Shown one piece after another: positions 45,053 through 53,822 of a DNA stretch of 64,000 nucleotides; the stretch's first letter is position 1; each line of letters starts with the position of its first letter. A program made the translations under genes and the position numbers. The notes under the pieces were generated by a model. That model did not search any database and had not been told where the DNA came from. It saw only the letters and a program-made list of their open reading frames with translations. Origin of the DNA: Coprobacillus cateniformis (lineage in GTDB: Bacteria; Bacillota_I; Bacilli_A; Erysipelotrichales; Coprobacillaceae). The stretch covers positions 1,332,090 to 1,396,089 of the forward strand of contig NZ_WSNW01000001.1 of assembly GCF_009767585.1 (NCBI RefSeq), given 5' to 3'.

Positions 45053-45412
45053 TTATTCGACAAATATAAATTGACTATTTTCATCCAAATAATCAACTTT
45101 ATCTTTAGAACTCCCATAGAATATTAATTTCTTTTGATAAATTGTAAAATAAATATCTATATCTTTTTCATCATCATGTAAGATCAGTCGATGTCCATCA
45201 ACTTTATAATCTCCTCGATACATGGTAGAACTGATAGTCGCAGGTGATAATTCAAAACAAGTTTCATCATCATTTTCTTTAAGTTCCAAAGTTGCCAGTA
45301 CTGATATATCATCACCTTTATATATATAACTTCCTTGTTCAACATTTATATCAGCTTGTTGACAAGCTACTAAAACCACCAACATAAAAATACAACATAA
45401 TTTTTTTAGCAT
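45053..45412 (-). CDS. Hypothetical small lipoprotein
   Basis: 119 residues, not recognised. Lipoprotein signal MLKKLCCIFMLVVLVAC. The mature part is beta-rich and acidic, with a short GSYIYKGDDISVLATLEL block, suggesting a small extracellular barrel-like fold. AAGGAG precedes the ATG. It has its own promoter about 165 bases upstream, and so an unusually long 5' leader. Confidence 0.8.
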   Translation of the reverse strand: MLKKLCCIFMLVVLVACQQADINVEQGSYIYKGDDISVLATLELKENDDETCFELSPATISSTMYRGDYKVDGHRLILHDDEKDIDIYFTIYQKKLIFYGSSKDKVDYLDENSQFIFVE

Positions 45413-45583
45413 AATTCATCTCCTTTTTATAAATTTGGGAGCTCATTTCTAAAATTATCTAAACCAAAGTGAGAGACTGCCAGTATATGGGCAATTATAA
45501 ATCTTATAGCTTATTACCCTACTTGACACTATATATTAATATAACTCATATATCCCACTACACTGAAGAAAACTCTTTATTTT

Positions 45584-45612
45584 ACTATAGAACACATATG
45601 TATAAATGTCAA
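45584..45612 (-). promoter_or_regulatory. Promoter of the small lipoprotein gene, with long 5' leader
   Basis: Minus-strand TTGACA (complement 45607-45612), 17-bp spacer, TATAGT (45584-45589). The start point would be near 45577, giving a leader of about 165 bases with small stems (TGCC/GGCA; TTTGG/CCAAA). No known riboswitch was recognised. Confidence 0.65.
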
Positions 45613-45640
45613 TAATTGTGATTTCAAGGTAATGCAAGAC

Positions 45641-45662
45641 AAAAAATAGGATATTTCTATCC
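45641..45662 (-). terminator. Terminator of ilvA
   Basis: Short stem GGATA/TATCC with a 4-base loop, followed by TATTTTTT on the transcript strand. Confidence 0.65.
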
Positions 45663-45679
45663 CATTAATCAAACCTATT

Positions 45680-46882
45680 CTAGTTAATCTTTGTAATAAT
45701 ATATCCTTCTTCACTAAATGTATCAATAATCTTTTGAATATGTGATTCACCATTTGTCTCACAAGTCACACGAAGTTCAACTTCACTAAAACGGGCAAAG
45801 TTTTTAAACTGGTTATGGTCAACGCCAATAACATTTGCATTACATTGTGATAAAACATGTGCAACATATTCTAACTGTCCTGGTTTATCTGGTAATTGAA
45901 CAGAGAATGTAAAAATTCTTCCTCTCGCAATAAGGCCCTTATTAATCATTGATGAGATAGTCATCACATCAATATTTCCACCACTAATTAATGATACAAC
46001 TTTTTTATTTTTTTCATTGAGTTTTTTTAAACCTGCTAATGATAAAATACCTGAATTTTCAGCGACTAATTTATGTTTTTCAACCAACAGCAAGAAAGCA
46101 TCCATCAATTCATAATCAGAAACAGTAATAATTCCATCTACATATTCTTTAATGTAATCAAAAGTTAATTCACCAATTTGTTTAACTGCAGTTCCATCAG
46201 CAATTGTCACAGCTTCTTTTAAAGCAACTACTTGATCTTCATTAATAGCAGCTAAAGCACTTGCGGCTCCTTCTGGTTCCACACCAACAATTTTAATCGT
46301 TGGCTTAATTTGTTTGGCTGCACAGGCAATTCCAGAAATTAAACCACCGCCACCAACTGGAACAAGGATGATATCTGTATCTGGTAATTCCTCTAAGATT
46401 TCTAAAGCAATTGTTCCCTGCCCTTCAATAACATCCTCATCATTAAAAGGATGAACAAAAGTATAATCATATTCTTTTTGTAAATCACATGCTGCCTTAT
46501 ATGAATCATCATAAACTTCACCAGCTAAAACCACTTCTGCTCCATGTGACTGTGTCGCTTCAACTTTAATAAGTGGTGTATGTTTAGGCATAACAATTGT
46601 TGCTTTAACACCAAGCTTATTAGCAGCATATGCAACACCTTGAGCATGATTTCCAGCTGAAGAAGCAATTAATCCATGTTGTTTTGCTGAATCATCCATT
46701 TTGACTATTTTATTATAAGCACCTCTAATCTTAAAAGCCCCTGTTCTTTGAAGATTTTCTGGTTTTATATAAACTTCATTCTTACATTCTTTTGAAAAGG
46801 CATCACTATATATTAAGGGAGTTGGAATAATAACTTCATCGACTCTCTTTTTTGCTTCTTGAAACTGTTCTAATTTTAACAT
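45680..46882 (-). CDS. ilvA: Threonine ammonia-lyase (threonine dehydratase) with ACT domain
   Basis: 400 residues from the ATG at 46882, 8 bases after GGAGG. PLP-binding Lys in TGAFKIRGAYNK, the SSAGNHAQGVAYAA block and the PLP-phosphate loop VGGGGLISG. The C-terminal part (about 325-400) is one ACT domain. It converts threonine to 2-oxobutyrate, the first step to isoleucine, or serves threonine fermentation. The length (about 400) matches the short TdcB/IlvA class with one ACT domain. It has a promoter of its own and lies behind a DUF4250 gene. Confidence 0.93.
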   Translation of the reverse strand: MLKLEQFQEAKKRVDEVIIPTPLIYSDAFSKECKNEVYIKPENLQRTGAFKIRGAYNKIVKMDDSAKQHGLIASSAGNHAQGVAYAANKLGVKATIVMPKHTPLIKVEATQSHGAEVVLAGEVYDDSYKAACDLQKEYDYTFVHPFNDEDVIEGQGTIALEILEELPDTDIILVPVGGGGLISGIACAAKQIKPTIKIVGVEPEGAASALAAINEDQVVALKEAVTIADGTAVKQIGELTFDYIKEYVDGIITVSDYELMDAFLLLVEKHKLVAENSGILSLAGLKKLNEKNKKVVSLISGGNIDVMTISSMINKGLIARGRIFTFSVQLPDKPGQLEYVAHVLSQCNANVIGVDHNQFKNFARFSEVELRVTCETNGESHIQKIIDTFSEEGYIITKIN

Positions 46883-46909
46883 ATTCTTCTCCTCCACATA
46901 TTTTCCCCA

Positions 46910-46938
46910 ATTATAGCACAAACATTTTATTATTTGAA
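46910..46938 (-). promoter_or_regulatory. Promoter of ilvA
   Basis: Minus-strand TTCAAA (complement 46933-46938), 17-bp spacer, TATAAT (46910-46915). It overlaps the 3' end of the DUF4250 gene. Confidence 0.6.
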
Positions 46939-47103
46939 TTGATTTTTTTCATTATCATAAATATAATCTATTGTTTTTAGTTTTTCTACAATTTCTGACT
47001 TAGAAATATCTAAATCATCACATAGTCGTTCCAATGAATCATATTGATCTCTTAGTTTCATATTAATATAACTTAACAACATCGCTGGATCATTTGGTAA
47101 CAT
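46930..47103 (-). CDS. DUF4250 domain small protein
   Basis: 57 residues: MLPNDPAMLLSYINMKLRD at the start, LERLCDDLDISKSEIVEKL in the middle, and a DNEKNQFK end. This matches the DUF4250 family, about 60-residue proteins with a degenerate helix-turn-helix look, widespread in Clostridia and Erysipelotrichia. Function unknown. It starts one base inside the stop codon of the HAD gene (TAATG overlap), so it is translationally coupled to it. Confidence 0.88.
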   Translation of the reverse strand: MLPNDPAMLLSYINMKLRDQYDSLERLCDDLDISKSEIVEKLKTIDYIYDNEKNQFK

Positions 47104-47921
47104 TATACATCAATCCCTTCTATAACTTGTGAAAGTGTGTAGGCAATACCGTCATCATCATGAGATTTTGTAATCATATCCGCTCTTTCTTTGACACCAT
47201 CAACAGCATTATCCATAGCCACACCTAATCCAGCATACTCTATCATACTCAAATCATTATATCCATCACCAAACGCAATGACTTCTTCCTGACGAATTCC
47301 CAATGTCTTAACTAATCTGTCTAATGAAGCTGCTTTATCGATTCCCTGCGCCATCACTTCAATAAAGAATGGAGCACTTCTATAAATACTCAATGTATCC
47401 CCAAATGGTGCTTTAAATTCTGCTTCAATATTACCCACATAATCTGGATCACCAGTTAATAAAACTTTATGTATTGGCTCTTCTAAACAATCAATAAATG
47501 AACTGACTTTCTTTTTTTCAATATCATTAATTTGTCCTTCAATGCATACATATTTATCATCAATATCTTCAGTCATAATCATATTATCTTTATATGTCAT
47601 ACAAGATAACTGATATTCTTTTGAGCGTTCATAAGCTCTCTTAGCCTCTTCAAGAGTAAGTGTCTGTTCATAAACTGTTTCTCCTGTTTTTACATCAACA
47701 ACTCTAGCCCCATTAAAAGATAAAATATACCCTTCATACTTTTCTAATTCTAACTCTTTCGCCTCATGACGCAATCCTGGTGTTGGTCGACCTGATGCCA
47801 GCACAATTTTCATGCCTAATTCTTGTGCTTGTATTAATGCTTTTTTTGTCTTTGGCGTAATTTTATTCTTTGAATTTTTTAATGTACCATCTAGATCTAA
47901 TGCTATTAATTTATATTTCAT
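47103..47921 (-). CDS. Cof-type HAD-IIB family phosphatase
   Basis: 272 residues from the ATG at 47921, 6 bases after GGAGGG; an ATG 12 bases upstream lies inside the ribosome site. Motif I LIALDLDGTL, motif II VLASGRP, motif III/IV with GFGDGYNDLSMI-type block (IAFGDGYNDLSMIEYAG) and the C2 cap between them. Cytosolic Mg-dependent sugar-phosphate or cofactor-phosphate phosphatase; the substrate is unknown. Coupled to DUF4250. Confidence 0.92.
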   Translation of the reverse strand: MKYKLIALDLDGTLKNSKNKITPKTKKALIQAQELGMKIVLASGRPTPGLRHEAKELELEKYEGYILSFNGARVVDVKTGETVYEQTLTLEEAKRAYERSKEYQLSCMTYKDNMIMTEDIDDKYVCIEGQINDIEKKKVSSFIDCLEEPIHKVLLTGDPDYVGNIEAEFKAPFGDTLSIYRSAPFFIEVMAQGIDKAASLDRLVKTLGIRQEEVIAFGDGYNDLSMIEYAGLGVAMDNAVDGVKERADMITKSHDDDGIAYTLSQVIEGIDV

Positions 47922-47967
47922 AATTCCCTCCATTTTTTATAATACTAAATGATTTTATATATTTTGT

Positions 47968-48795
47968 CTATCTTTTCTCAACTGGTATTGATATCTGTAT
48001 AAGATACTTATAAATATCTTGGGATGTAAAATGATTATGAATCTCATATTCATACATATCACCAATCACTTGATAACCCTCTTTCTCAATAAAATCCAAT
48101 AATTTACAAACAGATTCATGTATAGTATCATAGAATCCTTCATGAAGAATTGTGCCATATAAACCTTTAGGTTTCAACCAATAATTATCATCTTTACGTT
48201 TCTTTTCTATTCTAACATAATAACAATTTTCATTATAACTTCCCTTTAAATATTGATTTTTATAAACAATACTTCCAATTGGCAATTCCTCTGTCAAATG
48301 ATTCTGATGACAATACTCCAAGTGTTCACTAATATAAGTCATCATTTCTTTATCAGTCATTTGTCGACCAGGTAAAGATATAGTCAACAGATGTTCTTCT
48401 TTACACTCTTCAAAAAAAGGTTCCATGTGTTTTGTCTTCATTCCATATTCAGTCATATGAATAGCTTGTTGAATACGGTATTGCATTCTTTGAATCTTCT
48501 TTTTTTCGTTTTCTAATTCCTGATTTTTTTCACTTAAAATATTCACAAAATTCTGACTGTTTCTTTCTTTCATAAAAAGTTGAATCTCTTTTAATGACAT
48601 CTTTGCTTCTTGAAGAACTTTGATAAAATCATATTCAAAATATTGTTTAGATAAATAATAACGATAGCCATTTTCTTTAACAAGATCTGGTTTAAGCAAT
48701 CCTAACTGATCATAATGAAAAAGTGTTTCTTTGGTTGTATGACATAGTTTTGCAAATTCACCAGTTGTATAGTATGTTTGATAATATTGAGACAT
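47968..48795 (-). CDS. MerR family regulator with GyrI-like effector domain
   Basis: 275 residues. Helix-turn-helix GEFAKLCHTTKETLFHYDQL and wing (GYRYYLSKQYFEYDFIKVLQ), a coiled coil (about 75-110), and a C-terminal multidrug-binding-type domain (about 120-275). The BmrR/TipA group is built this way and activates efflux genes on binding a drug. It is divergent from a MATE gene whose promoter has the MerR-type 19-bp spacer. Confidence 0.9.
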   Translation of the reverse strand: MSQYYQTYYTTGEFAKLCHTTKETLFHYDQLGLLKPDLVKENGYRYYLSKQYFEYDFIKVLQEAKMSLKEIQLFMKERNSQNFVNILSEKNQELENEKKKIQRMQYRIQQAIHMTEYGMKTKHMEPFFEECKEEHLLTISLPGRQMTDKEMMTYISEHLEYCHQNHLTEELPIGSIVYKNQYLKGSYNENCYYVRIEKKRKDDNYWLKPKGLYGTILHEGFYDTIHESVCKLLDFIEKEGYQVIGDMYEYEIHNHFTSQDIYKYLIQISIPVEKR

Positions 48796-48809
48796 TTTTA
48801 TTTTCCTCC

Positions 48810-48840
48810 TTGACTATAGGGTAACACCATAGTTTATTAT
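48810..48840 (+). promoter_or_regulatory. MerR-type promoter of the MATE gene
   Basis: TTGACT (48810-48815), 19-bp spacer, TATTAT (48835-48840). The spacer contains the imperfect dyad CTATAGGGT...ACCATAG. A 19-bp spacer with a dyad is the hallmark of promoters activated by MerR proteins through DNA twisting; the divergent MerR gene is the obvious partner. Confidence 0.8.
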
Positions 48841-48859
48841 AGCATGGGAGGTGAATTTT

Positions 48860-50176
48860 ATGAACAGAAAAAATATATTTGCAACCTTTATTAAGTACAC
48901 AAGCTTAAGTATGCTTAGTATGATAGGCTTATCTTGTTATATACTAGCAGATACTTTATTTATAGCTAATGGTGTTGGTCCTTTAGGATTAACTGCATTG
49001 AATTTAGATTTACCTATCTATAATATTATATTCGGTTTAGGTACAATGTTAGGTGTGGGAGCAGCAACACGTTTTTCTATTTTAAAGAGTCAAGATAAAC
49101 ATCATGAAGCGAATCAATATTTTAGTCAATCTCTAATTGTTGGTCTCATTATTTCTATTCCTTTTATGATTATTGGAATCTTCTTTCCAGCAACTATAGT
49201 TCAATTATTAGGTGGAAATAGTGAAGTTCTGCCTATTGCGGTTGATTATTTGCGTACATTTATTATTTTTACACCTTTTTTTATACTCAATCAAATTATG
49301 GTAACATTTGTTAGAAATGATCATAATCCTAAACTTGCCAGTATTGCTATGTTAATGGGAACATTATTCAATATTATTTTTGATTATATTTTAGTATTTC
49401 CTTGTCAATTAGGTATGTTTGGTGCTGCTTTAGCAACTGGATTTTCACCTGTTGTTTCTTTATTGATTTGTATGTTCCATTTTGCTAAAAAGAGAAATAA
49501 CTTTACTTTTGTAAAAACAAAACTCTATTATGAACATCTTTATCATTTTATAACTATTGGGATTCCATCATTTGTAACGGAATTATCAGGTGGCGTTATT
49601 ATTTTTATTTTCAATATTGTTATTCTTAATATTGGTGGAAATATTGCAGTTGCAAGTTATGGAATTGTATGTAATCTTGCTTTGGTTGTAACATCTTTTT
49701 ATACAGGTATAGCCCAAGGGATTCAGCCACTGCTAAGTCAATGTTATGGTCATCATCAAAATGAATTAATTCATACAATTACTCGTTACGCTATTGTTAT
49801 GAGTTTAATTGTTTCTGGAATTGTCTATATTCTTATCTTTATGTTCCCAGAAAATATTATTTCTTTATTTAATAGTGAAAACAATATTGTCATGACAGAA
49901 ATTGCTAAAAATGGCTTATTGTATTATTTTACTGGTTTCTTCTGTGTTGGTATTAATATGATTGCAGTTTCCTATTTTGCATCTGTTGAAAAAGTCAAAC
50001 CATCTTTTTTAATATCTATTTTAAGAGGAGGGTTGTTAATTATACCTATTGTTTTAGTCACATCTCAGTTCTTCTCATTAACTGGTGTTTGGTTGGCTTT
50101 TCCTCTTACCGAACTCATTGTTTTATTTATTGCATTTCTACTGCATAACAAATATCATCTTATTCAAACACTATGA
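48860..50176 (+). CDS. MATE family efflux transporter, MerR-controlled
   Basis: 438 residues from the ATG at 48860 after GGGAGGTG; a GTG 9 bases earlier lies in the ribosome site. Twelve membrane segments in two halves; MepA-like start (IKYTSLSMLSMIGLSCYILADTLFIANGVG). Drug/cation antiporter in the membrane. It is divergent from and probably activated by the adjacent MerR regulator. Confidence 0.92.
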   Translation: MNRKNIFATFIKYTSLSMLSMIGLSCYILADTLFIANGVGPLGLTALNLDLPIYNIIFGLGTMLGVGAATRFSILKSQDKHHEANQYFSQSLIVGLIISIPFMIIGIFFPATIVQLLGGNSEVLPIAVDYLRTFIIFTPFFILNQIMVTFVRNDHNPKLASIAMLMGTLFNIIFDYILVFPCQLGMFGAALATGFSPVVSLLICMFHFAKKRNNFTFVKTKLYYEHLYHFITIGIPSFVTELSGGVIIFIFNIVILNIGGNIAVASYGIVCNLALVVTSFYTGIAQGIQPLLSQCYGHHQNELIHTITRYAIVMSLIVSGIVYILIFMFPENIISLFNSENNIVMTEIAKNGLLYYFTGFFCVGINMIAVSYFASVEKVKPSFLISILRGGLLIIPIVLVTSQFFSLTGVWLAFPLTELIVLFIAFLLHNKYHLIQTL

Positions 50177-50186
50177 TAATAAAAAT

Positions 50187-50213
50187 AAGGGCGAAACATT
50201 AATTTTCGTCCTT
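50187..50213. terminator. Bidirectional terminator between MATE and GGDEF genes
   Basis: Ten-base-pair stem AAGGGCGAAA/TTTCGTCCTT with one G-T pair and a 7-base loop. The GGDEF stop codon lies in the loop. Confidence 0.8.
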
Positions 50214-52655
50214 TTCTAATGTGTTATATAATTGATAATGATTTCTACCTGTCTTCTTCACTTGATATAAAGCTTGATCAGCAAACTGATACAAATCATC
50301 AAAAGTATTGGCTTTTCTTGAAAAAGCAACTCCTAAACTTACTGTTACATCTATTTCTTTATCCTTACATATATGATGAGATACTACCTCTAACAATCGT
50401 TGACAATAAACCTCTACATACTCTATACTTTCAGGATATTTTAAACCTATAATGAACTCATCACCACCAACACGGCCAAGAATATCTGTAGATTTCGTTA
50501 CTCGTGATAGAGTCATTGCTAATTCCTGAAGAACACGATCACCAAAATAATGACCATACTGATCATTAATAGATTTAAAATGATCAATATCTAAAATAAT
50601 AAAAGCAAGCCTACCTTTATAATTCTTTTCTTCTTCTAAAAATTTATTAATGAGATCTCGACATGCTGCAGAATTATAGATTTTTGTCAAACTATCTCTT
50701 TGAGCAAGCTCACGCCATAATAATTGTTCTTCTTTTTGAGCTTGTATATCTGTTACTTTCCCTATGATATGAGTAGCTTGATTTTGATTATCATAAATTG
50801 GCTGCAACAATACATTCTGCCAACGTTTTTCACCATCTAAAAATTCTATATAACATTCTTCATTAAATGTTTGTAAAGTATTTAATACTGAACGAATTCT
50901 TTCACTTTCTCGATAACAATTTTTTAGATAATCCGGATATATTAAAACAGAACTCAATAAGAATGCACCACCTCCACTTAAGGTCAAGCAATCCTTAGCA
51001 ATATTATATTCTAAAAAACAATCACCTGACAGTTCACTTATTTGTTGAAATCTTTCATATTCTCTACGAATTTTCTTATCATTTTTTAGCTTTGTATAAT
51101 AACGCAAAGATAGATAGAGTCCAAGAAGCACCAATCCAAAGAGTATAAACTCTACTGGATTTTCCTGAATATAATCAATTAATGATAAGTCTTCTTTTAC
51201 GTATGTAGCATTTTTAAATACAATATCTTGTATTTGTAATGCTGTTACACTATCTATTCCCTTGTTAATAATATTGGTCAATTGCGATGAAACGTCATTT
51301 CTAATTGCTATACTTGTTTTTTGACTATAATTCTTTTCCTGTGGAATCATATTAATATTATCATATTTTGATGATGTATTGTAAAACATGGCTGTGTGAC
51401 TATTTAAGTAAGTATAATCCGCTTTTCCACTTTCAACCGCATCCAAACATGCAAGTGGATTATCAAAATACTTCACTTTTCCTTCATAGTCATTCGTAAC
51501 GCTAATACCCTTCGGCAAAGCAATTGTGTGATTATATATATCTGTAGCTTCTATGTTTTTAACTAAGACAAGCTCAACGCTTGACTCTAAAAAAGAACGT
51601 GATAATGTATATTTTTCTTCTTGTGAATGATAAGGAGATGCAATCCCCCCTAATAACATATAATCCCCTTCAGATACCCATTTCCGATATTCATCATATG
51701 ATTCCGTATATACATACTTAAATTGTATGCCAGCTAACTTACCAATACTATCAAGTACATCTACTGTAATACCTGAGATATCTCCTTGACCATTCATCGA
51801 TTGGAATGGTGCCTTTCCACCTAAGAACGCAACTTCAATAACTGGATTCTCTTGAATAAATGCTTTCTCACTATCAGTTAAACTAAACTCGTTATTTCTT
51901 AAAGAAAAATATTCATCATGTAACTCACTCATTAAAGTTGGTTGTTCTTTATTAAGTTTCGTCATAGCATCATTAAGTTCAGAAATAAGATGAGAATTCC
52001 CTTTTGTTGTGGCTAAATAAAATGGTCTTGGAGAATAGGTTGCAACAACCCTATAGTTTCCTTTTAATGCAGATTGTTCCGAAACTGAAATACTATCAAC
52101 ATCGCCCTTTTCTAAAGCTTGATTCATCTTTTCAAATGAATCATAACAAACTTGTTCAATAACAATTCCATTTGTTTCTCCAAACTTATCTAAACTAGGA
52201 TTCTTTTTATTTGATGATGATAAAACACCCACTTTTAGATTTTTCATAGAATAAATATTTGTCTCATTAATATTGGCATTATTGGCTGATACATATAATG
52301 CCATATTTCCCATACCATAGTTGGTTGAAGTATAATCATATATAGATGCTAAACTCTCATCATATATTATGGCCCCCATAAGATCTAATTCACCATTTTT
52401 AACCTTTTCTAGTGCAGCTACAAGTTGATCATTTACATCTCCTTCTAAAGTTACAAATTCAAATTCAAAATCTGTAAAACGTTCAAGTTCTTTTAAATAA
52501 TCATATGTATATCCAGAAAACACCCCATTCTCTGAAATTTCAGTTAGACCATCTTGAATAGGATATGCTACCTTTACTTTTGTTTTTGCAGAGAGCGGAA
52601 CAATACATGTTATTATCATAATGAATAAAGTTAAAATTGTAACTAATTTCTTCAT
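50199..52655 (-). CDS. Diguanylate cyclase with two extracellular solute-binding domains
   Basis: 818 residues. Signal peptide (1-23), then two tandem solute-binding domains of the SBP_bac_3 type (about 27-250 and 262-485), one membrane helix (about 498-518), a PAS-like linker (about 540-640) and a GGDEF domain with an intact GGDEF motif at 730-734. The inhibitory RxxD site is replaced by KSTD, so product inhibition is doubtful. It would make cyclic di-GMP when an amino acid or similar ligand binds outside. No EAL or PilZ protein is in the window. GAGGG precedes the ATG. Confidence 0.9.
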   Translation of the reverse strand: MKKLVTILTLFIMIITCIVPLSAKTKVKVAYPIQDGLTEISENGVFSGYTYDYLKELERFTDFEFEFVTLEGDVNDQLVAALEKVKNGELDLMGAIIYDESLASIYDYTSTNYGMGNMALYVSANNANINETNIYSMKNLKVGVLSSSNKKNPSLDKFGETNGIVIEQVCYDSFEKMNQALEKGDVDSISVSEQSALKGNYRVVATYSPRPFYLATTKGNSHLISELNDAMTKLNKEQPTLMSELHDEYFSLRNNEFSLTDSEKAFIQENPVIEVAFLGGKAPFQSMNGQGDISGITVDVLDSIGKLAGIQFKYVYTESYDEYRKWVSEGDYMLLGGIASPYHSQEEKYTLSRSFLESSVELVLVKNIEATDIYNHTIALPKGISVTNDYEGKVKYFDNPLACLDAVESGKADYTYLNSHTAMFYNTSSKYDNINMIPQEKNYSQKTSIAIRNDVSSQLTNIINKGIDSVTALQIQDIVFKNATYVKEDLSLIDYIQENPVEFILFGLVLLGLYLSLRYYTKLKNDKKIRREYERFQQISELSGDCFLEYNIAKDCLTLSGGGAFLLSSVLIYPDYLKNCYRESERIRSVLNTLQTFNEECYIEFLDGEKRWQNVLLQPIYDNQNQATHIIGKVTDIQAQKEEQLLWRELAQRDSLTKIYNSAACRDLINKFLEEEKNYKGRLAFIILDIDHFKSINDQYGHYFGDRVLQELAMTLSRVTKSTDILGRVGGDEFIIGLKYPESIEYVEVYCQRLLEVVSHHICKDKEIDVTVSLGVAFSRKANTFDDLYQFADQALYQVKKTGRNHYQLYNTLEKDEN

Positions 52656-52715
52656 CTATTCGTCCCTCCTCATCTTATTTATACAAATCTTCCTTTTTTG
52701 ATACAATATATTCTT

Positions 52716-52745
52716 ATAATACTCACAATAGATTATTAATGTCAA
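52716..52745 (-). promoter_or_regulatory. Promoter of the GGDEF gene
   Basis: Minus-strand TTGACA (complement 52740-52745), 18-bp spacer, TATTAT (52716-52721). Confidence 0.65.
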
Positions 52746-52800
52746 TGATTACTGCCTCGTTTCAAAAAAAGAAAATATAAAAAAAGAATACTATTCATAA

Positions 52801-53244
52801 TTAAATAATATCCTTATTTTCAAGCAAATTCTCTAGTGTATTTAAAAATTTATTTTTGATCTCCAAAGTTCTCTTAGAGGGTCCCTTAAGATGTTTTTGA
52901 GCACGCCTTTGCTTTGCTGAAATATATCGTGACATTAACAACTGATCAATATTATCAATATTTATTATCATTCCAGAAACATGTATAACCTTCACTTGTT
53001 TTCCTAATAATAAACTCGCTAATCCATAATCCTGAGTAACAACCAAATCATATGGTCGAGCCTGATTAATAATCTGCATATCTACACTATCACGTCCAAC
53101 TTCGCAATGAACAACATGATAATAATCATCTTCTAATAGATGAGCATAATCCGCAAAAACAATCATCTCTATACCATATTTTTGTGCTAAATTTTTCACT
53201 TCTTCCTTATTAGGACAAGCATCTCCATCAATTAAAAGTCTCAT
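52801..53244 (-). CDS. DUF188 (YaiI/YqxD) family protein
   Basis: 147 residues. Starts MRLLIDGDACPNKEEV, has VHCEVGRDSVDMQIINQ and LVVTQDYGLASLLLGK, and ends in a basic tail, all typical of the UPF0178/YaiI family with a PIN-like nuclease fold. Function not established. It overlaps the rhomboid gene by 4 bases and has no ribosome site of its own, so its translation is coupled. Confidence 0.9.
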   Translation of the reverse strand: MRLLIDGDACPNKEEVKNLAQKYGIEMIVFADYAHLLEDDYYHVVHCEVGRDSVDMQIINQARPYDLVVTQDYGLASLLLGKQVKVIHVSGMIINIDNIDQLLMSRYISAKQRRAQKHLKGPSKRTLEIKNKFLNTLENLLENKDII

Positions 53245-53822
53245 ATTAATTTCAAAACAAGCAAAATAACAATGCTTAGTATGCCTCCAATAAAGCCTCC
53301 AAGATGACCAGTTTTTGATATGCGTGGATTAAATAATGTATAGAGTAAATTGATGAAGATAACAGTTAAAAACTGTTCCAATAAATTCATATATATCCCA
53401 CCAACTAAAAAACCTAATGCACAAATCGCACCAAAGAAACCATAAACAATCCCACTTGCACCAATAGTCACTGTCCAGTCATATCGACTAGATATCTCAG
53501 CTGCACTATAACACATCAGCGAACTTAACAACATAGATACAACTACAAGTATAAGATAACTTCCAGTCCCTAATATATATTCAAAGAATTTTCCCAATTC
53601 ATAAATAGCATATGCATTCATTAGAAAATGCAAGAAATCAATATGAATAAAATGACAAGTCATAAAACGCCAATATTCTTTTCTCTCTCTAACATTTGGT
53701 GGATAAAATGCACCTAACCTCAATGCACAATCCATTTTATCTCCTTGCTGAACAAAATTTATATAAATAAATACGCCTGCACAAATAATTAAAATTATAT
53801 TAGTCACTATCATCTTTGACAA
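53241..53822 (-). CDS. Rhomboid family intramembrane serine protease
   Basis: 193 residues with six membrane segments. The catalytic Ser is in IGASGIVYGFFG and the catalytic His in TGHLGGFIGG, with HFIHIDFLHFLMNAYAIYELG as the L1/TM2 block. It cleaves membrane proteins within the bilayer; the substrate is unknown. The TTG start at 53822 is chosen because AAAGGT lies 6 bases upstream; it overlaps the preceding Ig-domain gene, which may encode a partner or substrate. Confidence 0.9.
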   Translation of the reverse strand: MSKMIVTNIILIICAGVFIYINFVQQGDKMDCALRLGAFYPPNVRERKEYWRFMTCHFIHIDFLHFLMNAYAIYELGKFFEYILGTGSYLILVVVSMLLSSLMCYSAAEISSRYDWTVTIGASGIVYGFFGAICALGFLVGGIYMNLLEQFLTVIFINLLYTLFNPRISKTGHLGGFIGGILSIVILLVLKLI

